A stretch of 64,000 nt of DNA from Burkholderiales bacterium 8X. GTDB lineage: Bacteria > Pseudomonadota > Gammaproteobacteria > Burkholderiales > Burkholderiaceae_C. Positions 1 through 10,026 of the stretch are shown one piece after another. The DNA is taken from NCBI GenBank assembly GCA_902506565.1, contig LR732703.1, forward strand, positions 1,508,525 to 1,572,524, given 5' to 3'. How positions within the stretch are numbered: the first letter of the stretch is position 1; the number at the start of each line of letters is the position of its first letter. The translations under genes were made by a program, and so were the position numbers. A model generated the notes under the pieces. That model saw only the letters and a program-made list of their open reading frames with translations, searched no databases and was not told the origin of the DNA.

Positions 1-15
1 GCGAAATCGCAGCAT
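1..15 (-). CDS. Start of a gene running off the left edge, possibly an MBL-fold hydrolase
   Basis: Read leftward, an ATG at 15 opens M-L-R-F-R before the window ends. It lies 66 bases downstream of the bamC stop on the same strand. From memory, beta-proteobacteria often carry an MBL-fold hydrolase with a similar N-terminus directly after bamC, so that is the best guess. Five codons cannot prove it. Confidence 0.25.
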
Positions 16-81
16 CGTCCGATCAGGCAGGCAGGCCACGAGTCCTGCCGTGGCGAGACTCGCGGGGATGACGAACTTGCA

Positions 82-1167
82 TCACTTCAGGTCGTCGGCG
101 ATGACCTGGACGATGCGCTGCGCGTTGGCGGAGCCCTCCGGCGCGCCGGCTTCGTTCTGGACCGAAACCGTGCTGGCCTCGCCCGCGCTCTTGACGACGA
201 TGCGGAACTTGAGCGGCGCCTCCGCCTTCGAGCTGCTGAAGAGCTTGCCGAAGAAGCCGGGCTCGCCCTTGTCGGCATTCGGCGTCACGTAGCGCACGAA
301 GTAGGTTCCGGCGGCGCGGTCGCGGTCCTCGACGGTGAAGCCGGTGCGATCGAGCGCCAGCCCGACCCGGCGCCAAGCCCGGTCGAAGTTCTCGTTGATC
401 TGGACCACCGGCCGGCCGCCCTCGTTGGCGATGCGCGCGGTCTGGGCCGGAGCCTGGGTCGCCGCGAGGATCTTCGACTGCTCTTGCGAAACGCCGAGCT
501 TGACCATCAGCCGACGCAGGAATTCGGCCTCGAGTTCGGGATCGGAAGCGCGAGGCTGCCAGCTGGTCTGGTCCTTGCGCACGCTGGTGTAGATCTCTTC
601 CATGCCGCGGTGGCTGACGAAGATCTCGGTGCTGCCGTCGGGCCGGCGTTCGAGCCGGGTGCGGAAGCGATCGAGTTCGCCGGTCGAGTAGACCGAATCG
701 ACCAGCTTGCCGAGCGTGCTGCGGATGATGTCCTGCGGCAGCTTGGCGCGGTTCTCGGCCCAGTCGGTTTCCATGATGCCGAGGTTGCGCTGGTCGGTGG
801 TGAGCAGGAAACCGCTTTCCTGCCAGAAGTCGCGCACCGGTTCCCAGATCTTCTCGGCCGGCCGGTTGACCACCAGCCAGCGCTGGGTGCCCGAGCGCTC
901 CATGCGAACGTCACCGACATTGCTGACGGCGGTCGGAAGGCCGGGCTGGTTGGTCATGCCGGCCTGGTACGAATTGGCGCTGACCGCACCGCCCGGCACC
1001 GCATAGCGGTTCTCGCGAGAGAGCTGGGTCAGGTCGGGTGGAACCTCGAGGCTCGGCGCCTTGCCGGCGCTCTTGTAGTCGATCTTGTCGCTCTCGAGGA
1101 TCGAGCAGGCGGCGAGACTGGCCACCAGAGCCAGCAGTGCGAATCGCGAAAGGGTGTTCAACGTCAT
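82..1167 (-). CDS. bamC: Outer-membrane assembly lipoprotein BamC (NlpB/DapX-like)
   Basis: Lipoprotein subunit of the BAM complex, which inserts beta-barrel proteins into the outer membrane. I start it at the ATG at 1167, giving 361 residues, because this puts a short hydrophobic signal and a lipobox (L-A-A-C, Cys21) at the N-terminus. The 69 residues that could be added upstream are basic and look non-coding. After the Cys comes a poorly structured, proline-containing stretch (residues about 22-90) and then two alpha/beta domains, as in BamC. It is downstream of dapA on the same strand with a 157-base gap. That order matches E. coli, where bamC was once called dapX. Length is close to E. 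coli BamC (344 residues). The assignment rests on context and signal plus general resemblance. Confidence 0.85.
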   Translation of the reverse strand: MTLNTLSRFALLALVASLAACSILESDKIDYKSAGKAPSLEVPPDLTQLSRENRYAVPGGAVSANSYQAGMTNQPGLPTAVSNVGDVRMERSGTQRWLVVNRPAEKIWEPVRDFWQESGFLLTTDQRNLGIMETDWAENRAKLPQDIIRSTLGKLVDSVYSTGELDRFRTRLERRPDGSTEIFVSHRGMEEIYTSVRKDQTSWQPRASDPELEAEFLRRLMVKLGVSQEQSKILAATQAPAQTARIANEGGRPVVQINENFDRAWRRVGLALDRTGFTVEDRDRAAGTYFVRYVTPNADKGEPGFFGKLFSSSKAEAPLKFRIVVKSAGEASTVSVQNEAGAPEGSANAQRIVQVIADDLK

Positions 1168-1324
1168 CTTCCTCTTTGGAAATGGGGTGCTCGGTGCGCT
1201 CGGTTCGAGCATCGACAAGCGGCGGTTGCCGCGCCAACCGATTCGTGCGGACCGGGCTGTCGACTCTGAGCGATGTGAAAGCAAAAGGTTGCCGAATTGT
1301 GTTCGAAGGGGTTGCGAGCCTTGC

Positions 1325-2215
1325 TCAATCGTTGAGCAGGCCGCAATCGCGCAGGGCGGTCTCGACCACCGCATGGGCGGCGGGCGAAAGCGGCGTGAGG
1401 GGCAGCCGAAGACCGGCCTCGCAAAGCCCCATGCGCGCCATGGCCCACTTGAGCGGAATCGGATTGGGCTCGACGAACAGATGCTTGTGCAGCGGCATCA
1501 GTTCGAACTGGATCTGCATGGCACGGCGGGCATCGCCGGCGAGTGCCGCGACGCACAGTTCGTGCATCTTGCGGGGCGCGACGTTGGCGGTCACGCTGAT
1601 GTTGCCGTGGCCGCCGCAGAGCATGAGGGCGACGGCGGTCGGGTCGTCGCCCGAGTAGACGGAGAAGCCCTTGGGCAGATCGCGGATCAGCCACTGCGCC
1701 CGCTCGATGTTGCCGGTGGCTTCCTTGATGCCGATGATGCCGGGCACCTGTGCCAGCCGCAGCACGGTCTCGTGCGCCATATCGGCCACGGTGCGGCCGG
1801 GCACGTTGTAGAGGACCACCGGCAGGTCGCCCACCGCCTCGGCGATGGCCTTGAAGTGCTGGTACTGGCCTTCCTGGGTCGGCTTGTTGTAGTAGGGCAC
1901 GACCTGCAACTGCGAATCGGCACCGACGCCTTTAGCGAAGCGGGCGAGCTCGATGGCTTCGCGGGTGGAATTGGCGCCGCAGCCCGCCATCACCGGAACG
2001 CGGCCCTTGGCCTGCTCGACCGACACCCGGATGATTTCGCAGTGTTCCTCGACATCGAGCGTCGGCGATTCGCCGGTGGTGCCGACCACGCCGAGGCAGT
2101 CGGTGCCTTCGTCGATGTGCCAGTCGATCAGTTTGCGAAGGGCAGGGTAGTCGACGCTGCCATCTTCATGCATCGGCGTGGCAAGGGCGACGATGCTGCC
2201 TGTCAATTGCTCCAC
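1325..2215 (-). CDS. dapA: 4-hydroxy-tetrahydrodipicolinate synthase DapA
   Basis: Condenses pyruvate with aspartate semialdehyde in the first committed step of lysine and diaminopimelate synthesis, in the cytoplasm. The 296-residue protein is a standard DHDPS TIM barrel. The GTTGES motif is at residues 45-50, with Thr46/Thr47 as pyruvate-site residues. Tyr136 lies in LYNVPGRT, and the Schiff-base lysine Lys164 in IGIKEATGN. Tyr109 is the likely partner tyrosine from the neighbouring subunit. Length matches the family (about 292). The ATG at 2215 gives the expected N-terminus (GSIVALATP). bamC follows 157 bases downstream on the same strand, a widely conserved arrangement. Confidence 0.97.
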   Translation of the reverse strand: MEQLTGSIVALATPMHEDGSVDYPALRKLIDWHIDEGTDCLGVVGTTGESPTLDVEEHCEIIRVSVEQAKGRVPVMAGCGANSTREAIELARFAKGVGADSQLQVVPYYNKPTQEGQYQHFKAIAEAVGDLPVVLYNVPGRTVADMAHETVLRLAQVPGIIGIKEATGNIERAQWLIRDLPKGFSVYSGDDPTAVALMLCGGHGNISVTANVAPRKMHELCVAALAGDARRAMQIQFELMPLHKHLFVEPNPIPLKWAMARMGLCEAGLRLPLTPLSPAAHAVVETALRDCGLLND

Positions 2216-2254
2216 GGAAGGTCTCTTTGGGTTTGCAGGTAAACGCGCATTCTA

Positions 2255-2836
2255 CTAAGGCAGGTTCTCGGGAAGACCCTGGGGGAAAAGCCGATGCCGG
2301 AGGGGCGCGGAACCCTCCGCATCCGCTTCGTTGACCGCCGCGATGCGCTGCACGAAGCGCGGCGGCGATTCAAGAAAGCCATGCTCGTACGCGACGACCC
2401 GAAGCCCTGCGCACAAGCCGAGGAGTTCGCCGGGCGCCAGCAGGAAGTCGGGGCGCGACGGCTTGCCGACGGTTTCGTTGCCCTCGGCAAAGGTCTCGTA
2501 CAACAGCACCCCGCCCGGTGCCAGCGCCGCGAGCAGCCTGGGGAACAGCGGACGCCACAGGTAGTTGGTGACCACGACCGCGCCGAACACCTGCCCCTCG
2601 AACGGCCAGGCACCTTGTTCGATGTCCGCCCGTTGCGTGCGGCCGAACGACGAGGCGGTCGCTAGCGCTTCTTCTGACCGGTCGACGCCGACCACCGGAT
2701 GGCCGCGCGCCGCGAACCACTGCATGTGCCGGCCGGTGCCGCAAGCCACGTCGAGCACGCTCGCGCCGGATGCGACCAGGTGCGACCACCGCGCAATCCA
2801 CGGCGAAGGCGCCAGCGCCAGCTCGCTCGGCCGCAT
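2255..2836 (-). CDS. Class I SAM-dependent methyltransferase
   Basis: A compact 193-residue methyltransferase of the Rossmann class; its substrate cannot be read from the sequence. Motif I is VLDVACGTGRH at about residues 27-37. An acidic residue ends strand beta-2 (VVGVDRS, about 47-53). A motif IV/V-like stretch (VVVTNYLWRP) and the C-terminal APGGVLLYETF strand follow. The family resembles small cytosolic methyltransferases related to tellurite-resistance TehB-like proteins. The start ATG at 2836 shares one base with the stop of the upstream 50-codon gene, so the two are probably translationally coupled. dapA starts 39 bases downstream on the same strand. Confidence 0.85.
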   Translation of the reverse strand: MRPSELALAPSPWIARWSHLVASGASVLDVACGTGRHMQWFAARGHPVVGVDRSEEALATASSFGRTQRADIEQGAWPFEGQVFGAVVVTNYLWRPLFPRLLAALAPGGVLLYETFAEGNETVGKPSRPDFLLAPGELLGLCAGLRVVAYEHGFLESPPRFVQRIAAVNEADAEGSAPLRHRLFPQGLPENLP

Positions 2837-2988
2837 CAGAAGCAGGCCCAGATCTGCTCCGCCAGCACCACCAGGAAGGCCGGCCTCGTATACATCGCGA
2901 ACACGCCGGCGAGCACTGCGGCGGCACCGATCCAGGCGGCGGCCTGCAGCAGGCGGTGGCGCGGGTTTCGTGCGGTGGAGGAGGCCAT
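2836..2988 (-). CDS. Small single-pass membrane protein, 50 residues
   Basis: An ATG at 2988 opens a 50-codon frame ending in TGA at 2838-2836. That stop overlaps the ATG of the methyltransferase by one base (TGATG). The product has a basic N-terminus (ARNPRHRLLQ), then one hydrophobic segment (about residues 15-30, with AAAWIGAAAVLAGVFAMY), then a shorter hydrophobic run and the end EQIWACF. This pattern suits an inner-membrane protein with its N-terminus in the cytoplasm. It would be missed by length cut-offs. I do not recognise a family. The coupling to the methyltransferase and the clean hydrophobic profile are the evidence that it is real. Confidence 0.6.
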   Translation of the reverse strand: MASSTARNPRHRLLQAAAWIGAAAVLAGVFAMYTRPAFLVVLAEQIWACF

Positions 2989-3013
2989 GGGCTGGGTGCG
3001 TCGGACGATCGAC

Positions 3014-4231
3014 TCAGGCGGCGCTCGGCGCGGCGCGGACGATCGCGCCTTCCTTGACCGGCAGGTTGATCAGCGCGGCGAAGATGCCGAGCGCGATCGC
3101 GATGTACCAGACCACGTCGTAGCTGCCGGTCCGGTCGTACAGCACCCCGCCCAGCCACACGCCGAGGAAGGAGCCGACCTGGTGGCTCAGGAACACGAAG
3201 CCGCTCAGCATCGAAAGGTGCGCCACGCCGAAGATCTGCGCCACCAGCGCATTGGTCGCGGGAACGGTCGAGAGCCAAAGGAAGCCGATGACTGCCGCGA
3301 ACACATAGGTCGAGAGCGGAGAGATCGGCGCCATCAGGAAGAGTGCGATCGCGATGGCGCGGCCGAAATAGATGGCCGCCAGGATCTTGCGCTTGGAAAA
3401 GCGCTGGCCCAGCGTCCCGGCCAGGTAGGTGCCGAAGATGTTGAAGAGGCCGATCAAGGCCAATGCATAGCTCGCGACCTCCGGACCGAGCCCCTTGTCG
3501 CGCAGATAGCTCGGCATGTGAACGCCGATGAAGACGACCTGGAAGCCGCAGACGAAGTAGCCCGCCGTGATCAGCCCGAAGCTGGGGTAGCGGAAGGCCT
3601 CGGCCACCGCCTGCAGGATGGTCTGGTTGCGAGCCGCCACGCCCCCGCCGCTGCGTCGTGGCTCGCGCAAGCCGAATGCCAGCGGCACGATCACCAGCAC
3701 CATCATCGCCAGCACGATGAGCGCCGAATGCCAGCCGAGCCGGGCGATCAGCTGCCCCTCGATCGGCACCATGAGGAACTGGCCGAACGAGCCCGCTGCG
3801 GCCGCGACGCCCATTGCCCAGGATCGCTTCTCGGGAGGCAGCTGGCGGCCGATGACGCCGTAGATCACGGCGTAGGTCGTGCCCGCCTGCGCGGCGCCGA
3901 TCAGCACGCCGGCGGTCAGAGTGAACATCAGCGGCGACGTCGAGAGCGCCATGCCGACCAGGCCGAGCGCATAGCAGGCGGCGCCGATGAGCAGCACCCG
4001 GAAGGCGCCCAGCTTGTCCGCGAGCATGCCGGCGAAGACGCCGATCACGCCCCACGAAAGGTTCTGGATCGCGATCGCAAACGAGAAGGCGGCGCGGGAC
4101 CAATCCTTTTCCTGGGTGATCGGCTGCAGCCAGAGCCCGAACCCGTGCCGGATGCCCATCGAAAGCGTCACGACCATCGCGCCGCAGATCAGGACCTGTT
4201 TGACCGACAGGAGCGGTGAGTTGGCTTGCAT
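3014..4231 (-). CDS. MFS transporter (12-TM, OFA/monocarboxylate-like)
   Basis: A 405-residue major facilitator superfamily carrier of the inner membrane. I start it at the ATG at 4231 (MQANSPLLSVKQ) because the first helix follows at once; the longer upstream frame is basic and runs into the parE promoter region. About twelve hydrophobic segments can be counted. An MFS signature-like loop lies between helices 2 and 3 (FAGMLADKLGAFRVLL), with a matching loop in the second half (LAGTLGQRFSKRKILAA). The N-terminal GIRHGFGLWLQPITQEKDWSRA resembles carriers of the oxalate/formate and monocarboxylate group. The substrate is unknown. It is divergent from parE, with 154 bases between the starts. Confidence 0.85.
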   Translation of the reverse strand: MQANSPLLSVKQVLICGAMVVTLSMGIRHGFGLWLQPITQEKDWSRAAFSFAIAIQNLSWGVIGVFAGMLADKLGAFRVLLIGAACYALGLVGMALSTSPLMFTLTAGVLIGAAQAGTTYAVIYGVIGRQLPPEKRSWAMGVAAAAGSFGQFLMVPIEGQLIARLGWHSALIVLAMMVLVIVPLAFGLREPRRSGGGVAARNQTILQAVAEAFRYPSFGLITAGYFVCGFQVVFIGVHMPSYLRDKGLGPEVASYALALIGLFNIFGTYLAGTLGQRFSKRKILAAIYFGRAIAIALFLMAPISPLSTYVFAAVIGFLWLSTVPATNALVAQIFGVAHLSMLSGFVFLSHQVGSFLGVWLGGVLYDRTGSYDVVWYIAIALGIFAALINLPVKEGAIVRAAPSAA

Positions 4232-4385
4232 CCCGAGGAATGTAAACAATCTGGACGCAAAGCGCCTGTCGTGGCCAGGCCGGCATTGTTGATGAATACG
4301 GCGCCGATTGATGCGTGCGGCGCTGCCTCGGCATCGTCTGTATGGACATACAGCCTTCCGGGCTGCCGGGCATAGAATCCGCCGA

Positions 4386-6389
4386 ATGGCGACTCCCCCC
4401 AAGACACCTCCCGCATATTCCGAAGGCTCCATTCGAGTTCTCAAGGGCCTCGAGCCCGTCAAGCAGCGGCCGGGCATGTACACCCGCACCGACAACCCGC
4501 TGCACATCATCCAGGAAGTACTGGACAACGCGGCCGACGAGGCGCTCGCCGGCTACGGCAAGAAGATCAAGGTCGTCCTGCACCAGGACGGCTCGGTCAG
4601 CGTCGAGGACGACGGCCGCGGCATTCCGTTCGGCTTGCATCCCGAAGAGAAGGCGCCCGTGGTCGAACTGGTCTTTACCCGGCTGCACGCCGGCGGCAAG
4701 TTCGACAAGGGCTCCGGCGGCGCCTACAGCTTCTCGGGCGGCCTGCATGGCGTCGGCGTCTCGGTCACCAATGCGCTGTCGAAGCGGCTCGAAGTGACGT
4801 CCTATCGCGAAGGCTCCGTTGCGCAGCTGGCCTTCGCTGCCGGCGATGTGGTCGAGAAGCTCAAGATCCGGCCGCAGGAGCTCGGCGGCAGCGCCAACGA
4901 CGAAGGCGGCAAGGACCGCCGCCAGGGCACCACCGTGAGGGCCTGGCCCGACCCCAAGTATTTCGAGTCGCCGCTGCTGCCGCAGAACGAACTCACGCAC
5001 CTTCTGCGCAGCAAGGCCGTGCTGATGCCCGGCGTCACGGTCACCTTGGTCATCGAGAAAACCCGCGAGACCCAGCAATGGCTCTACAAGGGCGGCCTGC
5101 GCGACTACCTGATGCAGACGCTGAACGGCGAGCCGGTGATTCCGCTCTTCGAAGGCGCAGGCCATGCCGACAAGAACGCGGACAACTTCGCCGAGGGCGA
5201 GGGCGCCGATTGGTGCGTGGCCTTCACCGAAGACGGGCAGCCGGTGCGTGAGAGCTACGTCAACCTGATTCCCACCAGCGCTGGCGGTACCCACGAAAGC
5301 GGCCTGCGCGACGGCCTCTTCAATGCCGTGAAGAGCTTCGTCGAACTGCATTCGCTGCTGCCCAAGGGCGTCAAGCTGCTGCCCGAGGACGTGTTCGCCC
5401 GCGCCTCGTATGTGTTGTCGGCCAAGGTGCTCGACCCGCAGTTCCAGGGCCAGATCAAGGAGCGGCTCAATTCGCGCGACGCGGTGCGGCTGGTATCGAG
5501 CTTCGTGCGGCCCGCGCTCGAACTGTGGCTCAACCAGCATGTCGACTACGGCCGCAAGCTCGCCGAGCTGGCGATCAAGGCCGCGCAGACCCGCCAGCGC
5601 GCCGGGCAGAAGGTCGAGAAGCGCAAGGGCTCCGGCGTCGCCGTGCTGCCGGGCAAGCTCACCGATTGCGAAAGCAAGGACATCGCGCACAACGAGGTCT
5701 TCCTGGTCGAGGGCGACTCGGCCGGCGGCAGTGCCAAGATGGGACGCGACAAGGAGAGCCAGGCGATCCTGCCCCTTCGCGGCAAGGTCCTGAACACCTG
5801 GGAGGTCGAGCGCGACCGGCTCTTCGCCAACACCGAGATCCACGACATCTCGGTCGCGATCGGCGTCGATCCGCACGGCCCCGAAGACACGCCCGACCTG
5901 TCGGGCCTGCGCTACGGCAAGGTCTGCATCCTGAGCGATGCGGATGTCGACGGCTCGCACATCCAGGTGCTGCTCCTTACGCTGTTCTTCCGCCATTTCC
6001 CGAAGCTCATCGAGACCGGGCACGTGTACGTTGCCAAGCCGCCGCTCTTCCGGGTCGATGCGCCGGCACGCGGCAAGAAGCCGGCTTCGAAGGTGTATGC
6101 ACTGGACGAAGGCGAACTGGTCGCCATCCTCGACAAGCTGCGCAAGGACGGCGTGCGCGAAGGTGCCTGGAGCATCAGCCGTTTCAAGGGACTCGGCGAA
6201 ATGAGCGCCGAGCAGCTCTGGGAAACCACGCTCAACCCGGACACCCGGCGGCTGTTGCAGGTTCGGCTCGGCCGCTTCGACATCACCGGTACGCAGGGCG
6301 AAATCACCAAGCTCATGGGCAAAGGCGAGGCAGCAGCCCGTCGCGAGCTGATGGAGCTGCGTGCGGACGACGTCGAAATCGACGTCTGA
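4386..6389 (+). CDS. parE: DNA topoisomerase IV subunit B ParE
   Basis: ATPase subunit of topoisomerase IV, which decatenates replicated chromosomes together with ParC. The 667-residue product starts at the ATG at 4386; the frame is open further upstream, but this start gives the standard N-terminus before GLEPVKQRPGMY. The GHKL ATPase fold shows Glu44/Asn48 in EVLDNAADEA, the DDGRGIP motif and GGLHGVGVSV. The TOPRIM domain shows EGDSAGGSAKMGRD (Glu442) and the later DADVDGSHI motif. The C-terminus carries FKGLGEM. Length suits ParE (630-670), not GyrB (about 800). parC lies 1 kb downstream, with a lytic transglycosylase between them. Confidence 0.96.
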   Translation: MATPPKTPPAYSEGSIRVLKGLEPVKQRPGMYTRTDNPLHIIQEVLDNAADEALAGYGKKIKVVLHQDGSVSVEDDGRGIPFGLHPEEKAPVVELVFTRLHAGGKFDKGSGGAYSFSGGLHGVGVSVTNALSKRLEVTSYREGSVAQLAFAAGDVVEKLKIRPQELGGSANDEGGKDRRQGTTVRAWPDPKYFESPLLPQNELTHLLRSKAVLMPGVTVTLVIEKTRETQQWLYKGGLRDYLMQTLNGEPVIPLFEGAGHADKNADNFAEGEGADWCVAFTEDGQPVRESYVNLIPTSAGGTHESGLRDGLFNAVKSFVELHSLLPKGVKLLPEDVFARASYVLSAKVLDPQFQGQIKERLNSRDAVRLVSSFVRPALELWLNQHVDYGRKLAELAIKAAQTRQRAGQKVEKRKGSGVAVLPGKLTDCESKDIAHNEVFLVEGDSAGGSAKMGRDKESQAILPLRGKVLNTWEVERDRLFANTEIHDISVAIGVDPHGPEDTPDLSGLRYGKVCILSDADVDGSHIQVLLLTLFFRHFPKLIETGHVYVAKPPLFRVDAPARGKKPASKVYALDEGELVAILDKLRKDGVREGAWSISRFKGLGEMSAEQLWETTLNPDTRRLLQVRLGRFDITGTQGEITKLMGKGEAAARRELMELRADDVEIDV

Positions 6390-6402
6390 GTCGCCGCGGT
6401 GG

Positions 6403-7314
6403 ATGGACGGATGGGTTTCGATGCTGCGCGCAGTCCTCCTCTCTCTGGTCCTGCTGGTCGCGTCGGGGGCCGCCGTGGCGGCCGACATCTACGGCTACAT
6501 CGACGAACGCGGCGTGGCGCACTTCGCCTCGGAGAAGGTCGACGAGCGTTACCAGCTTTTCTTTCGGGGCGGGCAGAGCTTCGACACGGCGGACGGCATC
6601 GCGCCGCTCGGCAAAACCGGCCGCAACCTGGTGTCGCCGAATGCCAAGGCACCGGCCGCATCGCAGACTTTGCTGGCCTTGTTCGAGGCCTCGCCTCATT
6701 ACAAGACCGCCAAGACGGCCCTGCGCGACGCGGCGCGGCGCCATGCCATCGACTACGAACTGCTGCAGGCGCTGATCGCCACCGAATCCGGCTTCGATGC
6801 ACAGGCGGTCTCGCCCAAGGGTGCGCTCGGACTGATGCAGCTGATGCCGGCGACGGCCGCGCGCTACGGCGTGGTGGGCGACCGCCGTACGCCGATCGAG
6901 AAAAAGCTTTTCGATCCGCGCATCAACGTCGCGGCCGGCTCGCGCCATCTGCGTGACCTGATCCAGGCCTACCCCGGCCAGCTCGAGCTGGCACTGGCGG
7001 CCTACAACGCCGGCGCGGGTGCGGTCGAGCGGGCCGGCAACAGGGTGCCGAACTATCGCGAGACGCAGAACTACGTGCGCACGGTGCTGCAGCTCTACGC
7101 TTTTCTCAAACCCGCCGTCGCCGGTCCGCAGGGTGGGCAGCCCGGCCGCATCCGCATGGAGCTGATGCCGCGCGGCGGCGCGATCGGCCGCGGCAACCTG
7201 CCGCCCGCGATGGCCCCCGAGCTGCCTTCGATGAAACCTGAACCTGCCGAGGGCGATGCCATCGGCGCGCCCAGCCTGCGACTGGACAGCACCCTCCGGC
7301 CCCGCGCCCGTTAG
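6403..7314 (+). CDS. Soluble-type lytic transglycosylase with signal peptide
   Basis: Cleaves peptidoglycan glycan strands in the periplasm. Starting at the ATG at 6403 (303 residues) gives a signal peptide ending at AVAA-D (about residue 27); ATG 6421 is an equally possible start. A short N-terminal DUF4124-like beta region ([14 protein letters not shown]) is followed by the SLT lysozyme-like domain. In it, the catalytic Glu128 sits in IATESGFDA, followed by [20 protein letters not shown] and [12 protein letters not shown]. The C-terminal 70 residues are Pro/Gly/Arg-rich and probably disordered. The gene begins 13 bases after the parE stop and 86 bases before parC, so the three are likely co-transcribed. 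Confidence 0.9.
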   Translation: MDGWVSMLRAVLLSLVLLVASGAAVAADIYGYIDERGVAHFASEKVDERYQLFFRGGQSFDTADGIAPLGKTGRNLVSPNAKAPAASQTLLALFEASPHYKTAKTALRDAARRHAIDYELLQALIATESGFDAQAVSPKGALGLMQLMPATAARYGVVGDRRTPIEKKLFDPRINVAAGSRHLRDLIQAYPGQLELALAAYNAGAGAVERAGNRVPNYRETQNYVRTVLQLYAFLKPAVAGPQGGQPGRIRMELMPRGGAIGRGNLPPAMAPELPSMKPEPAEGDAIGAPSLRLDSTLRPRAR

Positions 7315-7400
7315 CTCCGCAAGCAAAGGCGCCGCCGATTTCCAGGGCGGCGCCGACGCCCTCACTACACTTCCAACGCTTTTCTCCTTCAGATCGATCC

Positions 7401-9794
7401 ATGGATTCCCAATCACCGCTCGACCTCTTGCCGCCCGATGACGGAGACGGCGATACCGCGCTGACCCTGGCCGACTACGCCCAGACGGCGTATCTCGAAT
7501 ATGCGCTCAGCGTGGTCAAGGGCCGGGCCCTGCCGGACGTGAGCGACGGCCAGAAGCCGGTCCAGCGCCGCATCCTTTATTCGATGTCTCGCATGGGGCT
7601 CGGCTACGGCGGCGCGAACAACACGGTCGGTGCCAAGCCGGTCAAGAGCGCGCGGGTGGTCGGCGACGTGCTCGGCCGCTTTCATCCGCACAGCGACCAG
7701 GCGGCCTACGACGCGCTGGTCCGCATGGCGCAGGATTTCTCGCAGCGCTATCCGCTGGTCGACGGCCAGGGCAATTTCGGCAGCCGCGACGGCGACGGCG
7801 CCGCGGCCATGCGCTACACCGAGGCGCGGCTCGCCCGCATCACCAGCTTGCTGCTCGACGAGATCGACGAAGGCACGGTCGACTTCATTCCCAACTACGA
7901 CGGCTCCACCGACGAGCCGCGACTGCTGCCGGCCCGCCTGCCGTTCACGCTGCTCAATGGCGCGAGCGGCATCGCGGTCGGGCTCGCCACCGAGATCCCG
8001 AGCCACAACCTGCGCGAAATCGCCGACGCCTGCGTGGCCCTCATCAAGAGCAACGGCAAGCTCTCCGACGAAGAACTGCTGCAACTGGTGCCCGGCCCCG
8101 ACTACCCGGGCGGCGCGCAGATCATCAGCCCGGCTGGCGACATCGCCGACGCCTACCGCACCGGGCGAGGCTCGCTCAAGGTGCGTGCCCGCTGGAAGAT
8201 CGAGGACCTGGCACGCGGCCAGTGGCAGCTGGTCGTCAACGAACTTCCACCCGGCGTCAGCACGCAGAAGGTGCTGGAGGAAATCGAGGAGATCACCAAC
8301 CCGAAGATCCGTGCCGGCAAGAAGGCCTTGAGCGCCGAGCAGACCCAGCTCAAGGCGGCCGTGCTGTCGGTGCTGGACGTGGTGCGCGACGAATCGAGCA
8401 AGGACGCGGCGGTGCGGCTGGTGTTCGAGCCCAAGACCTCGCGCATCGGCCAGGAGGAGTTCATCACCACGCTGCTCGCGCAGACCTCGCTCGAAAGCTC
8501 CTCGCCGATCAACCTCACCATGGTGGGCATCGACGGCAAGCCGACCCAGAAGTCGCTGCGCCAGATGCTGAACGAGTGGATCGCGTTTCGCGAGATCACG
8601 GTCGAGAAGCGTTCGCGCCATCGGCTCGGCAAGGTTCAGGACCGGATCCACATCCTCGAAGGGCGGCAGCTGGTGCTGCTCAACATCGACGAGGTGATCG
8701 CCATCATCCGCGCGGCCGACGAGCCGAAGGCGGCGCTCATCGCGCGTTTCGCCTTGAGCGAGCGGCAGGCCGAGGACATCCTCGAGATCAGGCTGCGCCA
8801 GCTCGCGCGGCTTGAAGCCATCAAGATCGAGCAGGAGCTGAAGGGCCTTCGCGAGGAGCAGAAGAAGCTGGAAGACATCCTGGGCAGCCCGGCCGCGTTG
8901 CGCCGGTTGCTGATCAAGGAAATCGAGGCGGATGCACGCACCTTCGAGGATCCGCGGCGTACGCTGATCCAGGCCGAGAAGCGCGCGGTGGCCGAGGTTC
9001 GCGTGGTCGACGAACCGGTCACGGTGATCGTGTCGCAGAAGGGCTGGGTGCGCACGCAAAAGGGCTGGGCCACCGATCGCGCGCCCGGCAGCGCGCCACC
9101 CGAGTACAGCTTCAAGTCGGGCGATGCGCTCTACGGCGCCTTCGAATGCCGCACGGTCGACACGCTCCTGGTGTTCGGCACCGCCAAGGACAAGGTGGTG
9201 CGGGTGTACACCGTGCCGGTGGCGTCGCTTCCGGGCGGCCGCGGCGACGGACAGCCGGTGACCACCCTGATCGACCTGGAGAGCGGCACCCAGGTCGCGC
9301 ACTGCTTCGCCGGCCCGGCGACCGCGGCGCTGCTGCTTTCGAACACCGGCGGCTATGGCTTCATCGCGTCGGTCGAGAACATGATGTCGCGCCAGCGCGG
9401 CGGCAAGGCCTTCATCGACGTCGGCGAGGGCGAGCAGCTGTGCCGGCCCTCGCTGGTGGGCGGCGCGAGCGGCGCCGAGCCGATGCCTGCCGCGACCCAC
9501 GTGGCCTGTGCGTCGACCGGCGGCCGCATCCTGACCTTTCCGATCCTGGAGATGAAGGCGCTGCCCAAGGGCGGCCGCGGCCTCACCTTGATCGACCTCG
9601 AGGCCAAGGACACGCTGGCCGGCGCGGTGGCCTATACACGCAGCGTGCGCATCGAGGGCATCGGACGCGGCGGCAAGGAGCGCGAGGAGACTCTGGAGAT
9701 CCGGTCCCTCAACAACGCAGGCGGTGCGAGGGCTCGCAAGGGCAAGGCGGCAGACCTCGGCTTCAAGCCGTCTCGCATCCTTCGCGTGCTGTGA
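7401..9794 (+). CDS. parC: DNA topoisomerase IV subunit A ParC
   Basis: DNA-cleaving subunit of topoisomerase IV. The 797-residue protein starts [10 protein letters not shown] at 7401. Typical ParC/GyrA features are present: [24 protein letters not shown], the [12 protein letters not shown] motif, the quinolone-determining region [23 protein letters not shown], and the catalytic Tyr139 in [10 protein letters not shown]. The C-terminal half forms the beta-pinwheel region with repeats such as [14 protein letters not shown]. The serine that GyrA has next to the HPH motif is also Ser here (HPHSDQ). Length suits ParC (about 750-800). It forms the end of the parE-lytic transglycosylase-parC group. 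Confidence 0.96.
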   Translation: MDSQSPLDLLPPDDGDGDTALTLADYAQTAYLEYALSVVKGRALPDVSDGQKPVQRRILYSMSRMGLGYGGANNTVGAKPVKSARVVGDVLGRFHPHSDQAAYDALVRMAQDFSQRYPLVDGQGNFGSRDGDGAAAMRYTEARLARITSLLLDEIDEGTVDFIPNYDGSTDEPRLLPARLPFTLLNGASGIAVGLATEIPSHNLREIADACVALIKSNGKLSDEELLQLVPGPDYPGGAQIISPAGDIADAYRTGRGSLKVRARWKIEDLARGQWQLVVNELPPGVSTQKVLEEIEEITNPKIRAGKKALSAEQTQLKAAVLSVLDVVRDESSKDAAVRLVFEPKTSRIGQEEFITTLLAQTSLESSSPINLTMVGIDGKPTQKSLRQMLNEWIAFREITVEKRSRHRLGKVQDRIHILEGRQLVLLNIDEVIAIIRAADEPKAALIARFALSERQAEDILEIRLRQLARLEAIKIEQELKGLREEQKKLEDILGSPAALRRLLIKEIEADARTFEDPRRTLIQAEKRAVAEVRVVDEPVTVIVSQKGWVRTQKGWATDRAPGSAPPEYSFKSGDALYGAFECRTVDTLLVFGTAKDKVVRVYTVPVASLPGGRGDGQPVTTLIDLESGTQVAHCFAGPATAALLLSNTGGYGFIASVENMMSRQRGGKAFIDVGEGEQLCRPSLVGGASGAEPMPAATHVACASTGGRILTFPILEMKALPKGGRGLTLIDLEAKDTLAGAVAYTRSVRIEGIGRGGKEREETLEIRSLNNAGGARARKGKAADLGFKPSRILRVL

Positions 9795-9799
9795 ATCCG

Positions 9800-9991
9800 A
9801 TGCAGATGGATTTCGGCACGTTCGGCTTGGTCGTCCTGATGGCGAGCGGCGCCTGCACCTTCCTGCTTGCGCGATGGCTGGGCAATCGATGGCGGCAGAA
9901 GCGGCGCGACAAGCAACGTGCGGCGGCGGAGGCGCAACAGAGTCGGCAGGTGAGAAGGGCGCGCGAGCGGCAACGGGGGCGCGAGCGGTAG
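9800..9991 (+). CDS. Small membrane protein with basic tail, 63 residues
   Basis: Directly after parC, an ATG at 9800 opens a 63-codon frame; a GTG at 9791 overlapping the parC stop, or the ATG at 9806, could also be the start. Residues about 4-26 are hydrophobic (FGTFGLVVLMASGACTFLLARW). The rest is strongly basic and charged (RWRQKRRDKQRAA, then RRARERQRGRER), so it would be a single-pass protein with a cytoplasmic basic tail. I do not recognise a family. Spacing to parC suggests it is translated from the same message. The product could be dispensable or even spurious, but no competing frame explains the interval better. Confidence 0.5.
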   Translation: MQMDFGTFGLVVLMASGACTFLLARWLGNRWRQKRRDKQRAAAEAQQSRQVRRARERQRGRER

Positions 9992-10026
9992 GGGTTCGGT
10001 CGAGAGCCGCGACGCGATCGCGGGCG

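Noticed and set aside
2370..6488. A very long open frame on the minus strand opposite parE
   Set aside because: It is a GC-rich shadow of parE and its neighbours; parE has all catalytic motifs, and the antisense translation has no recognisable fold and is full of Arg/Ala/His runs.
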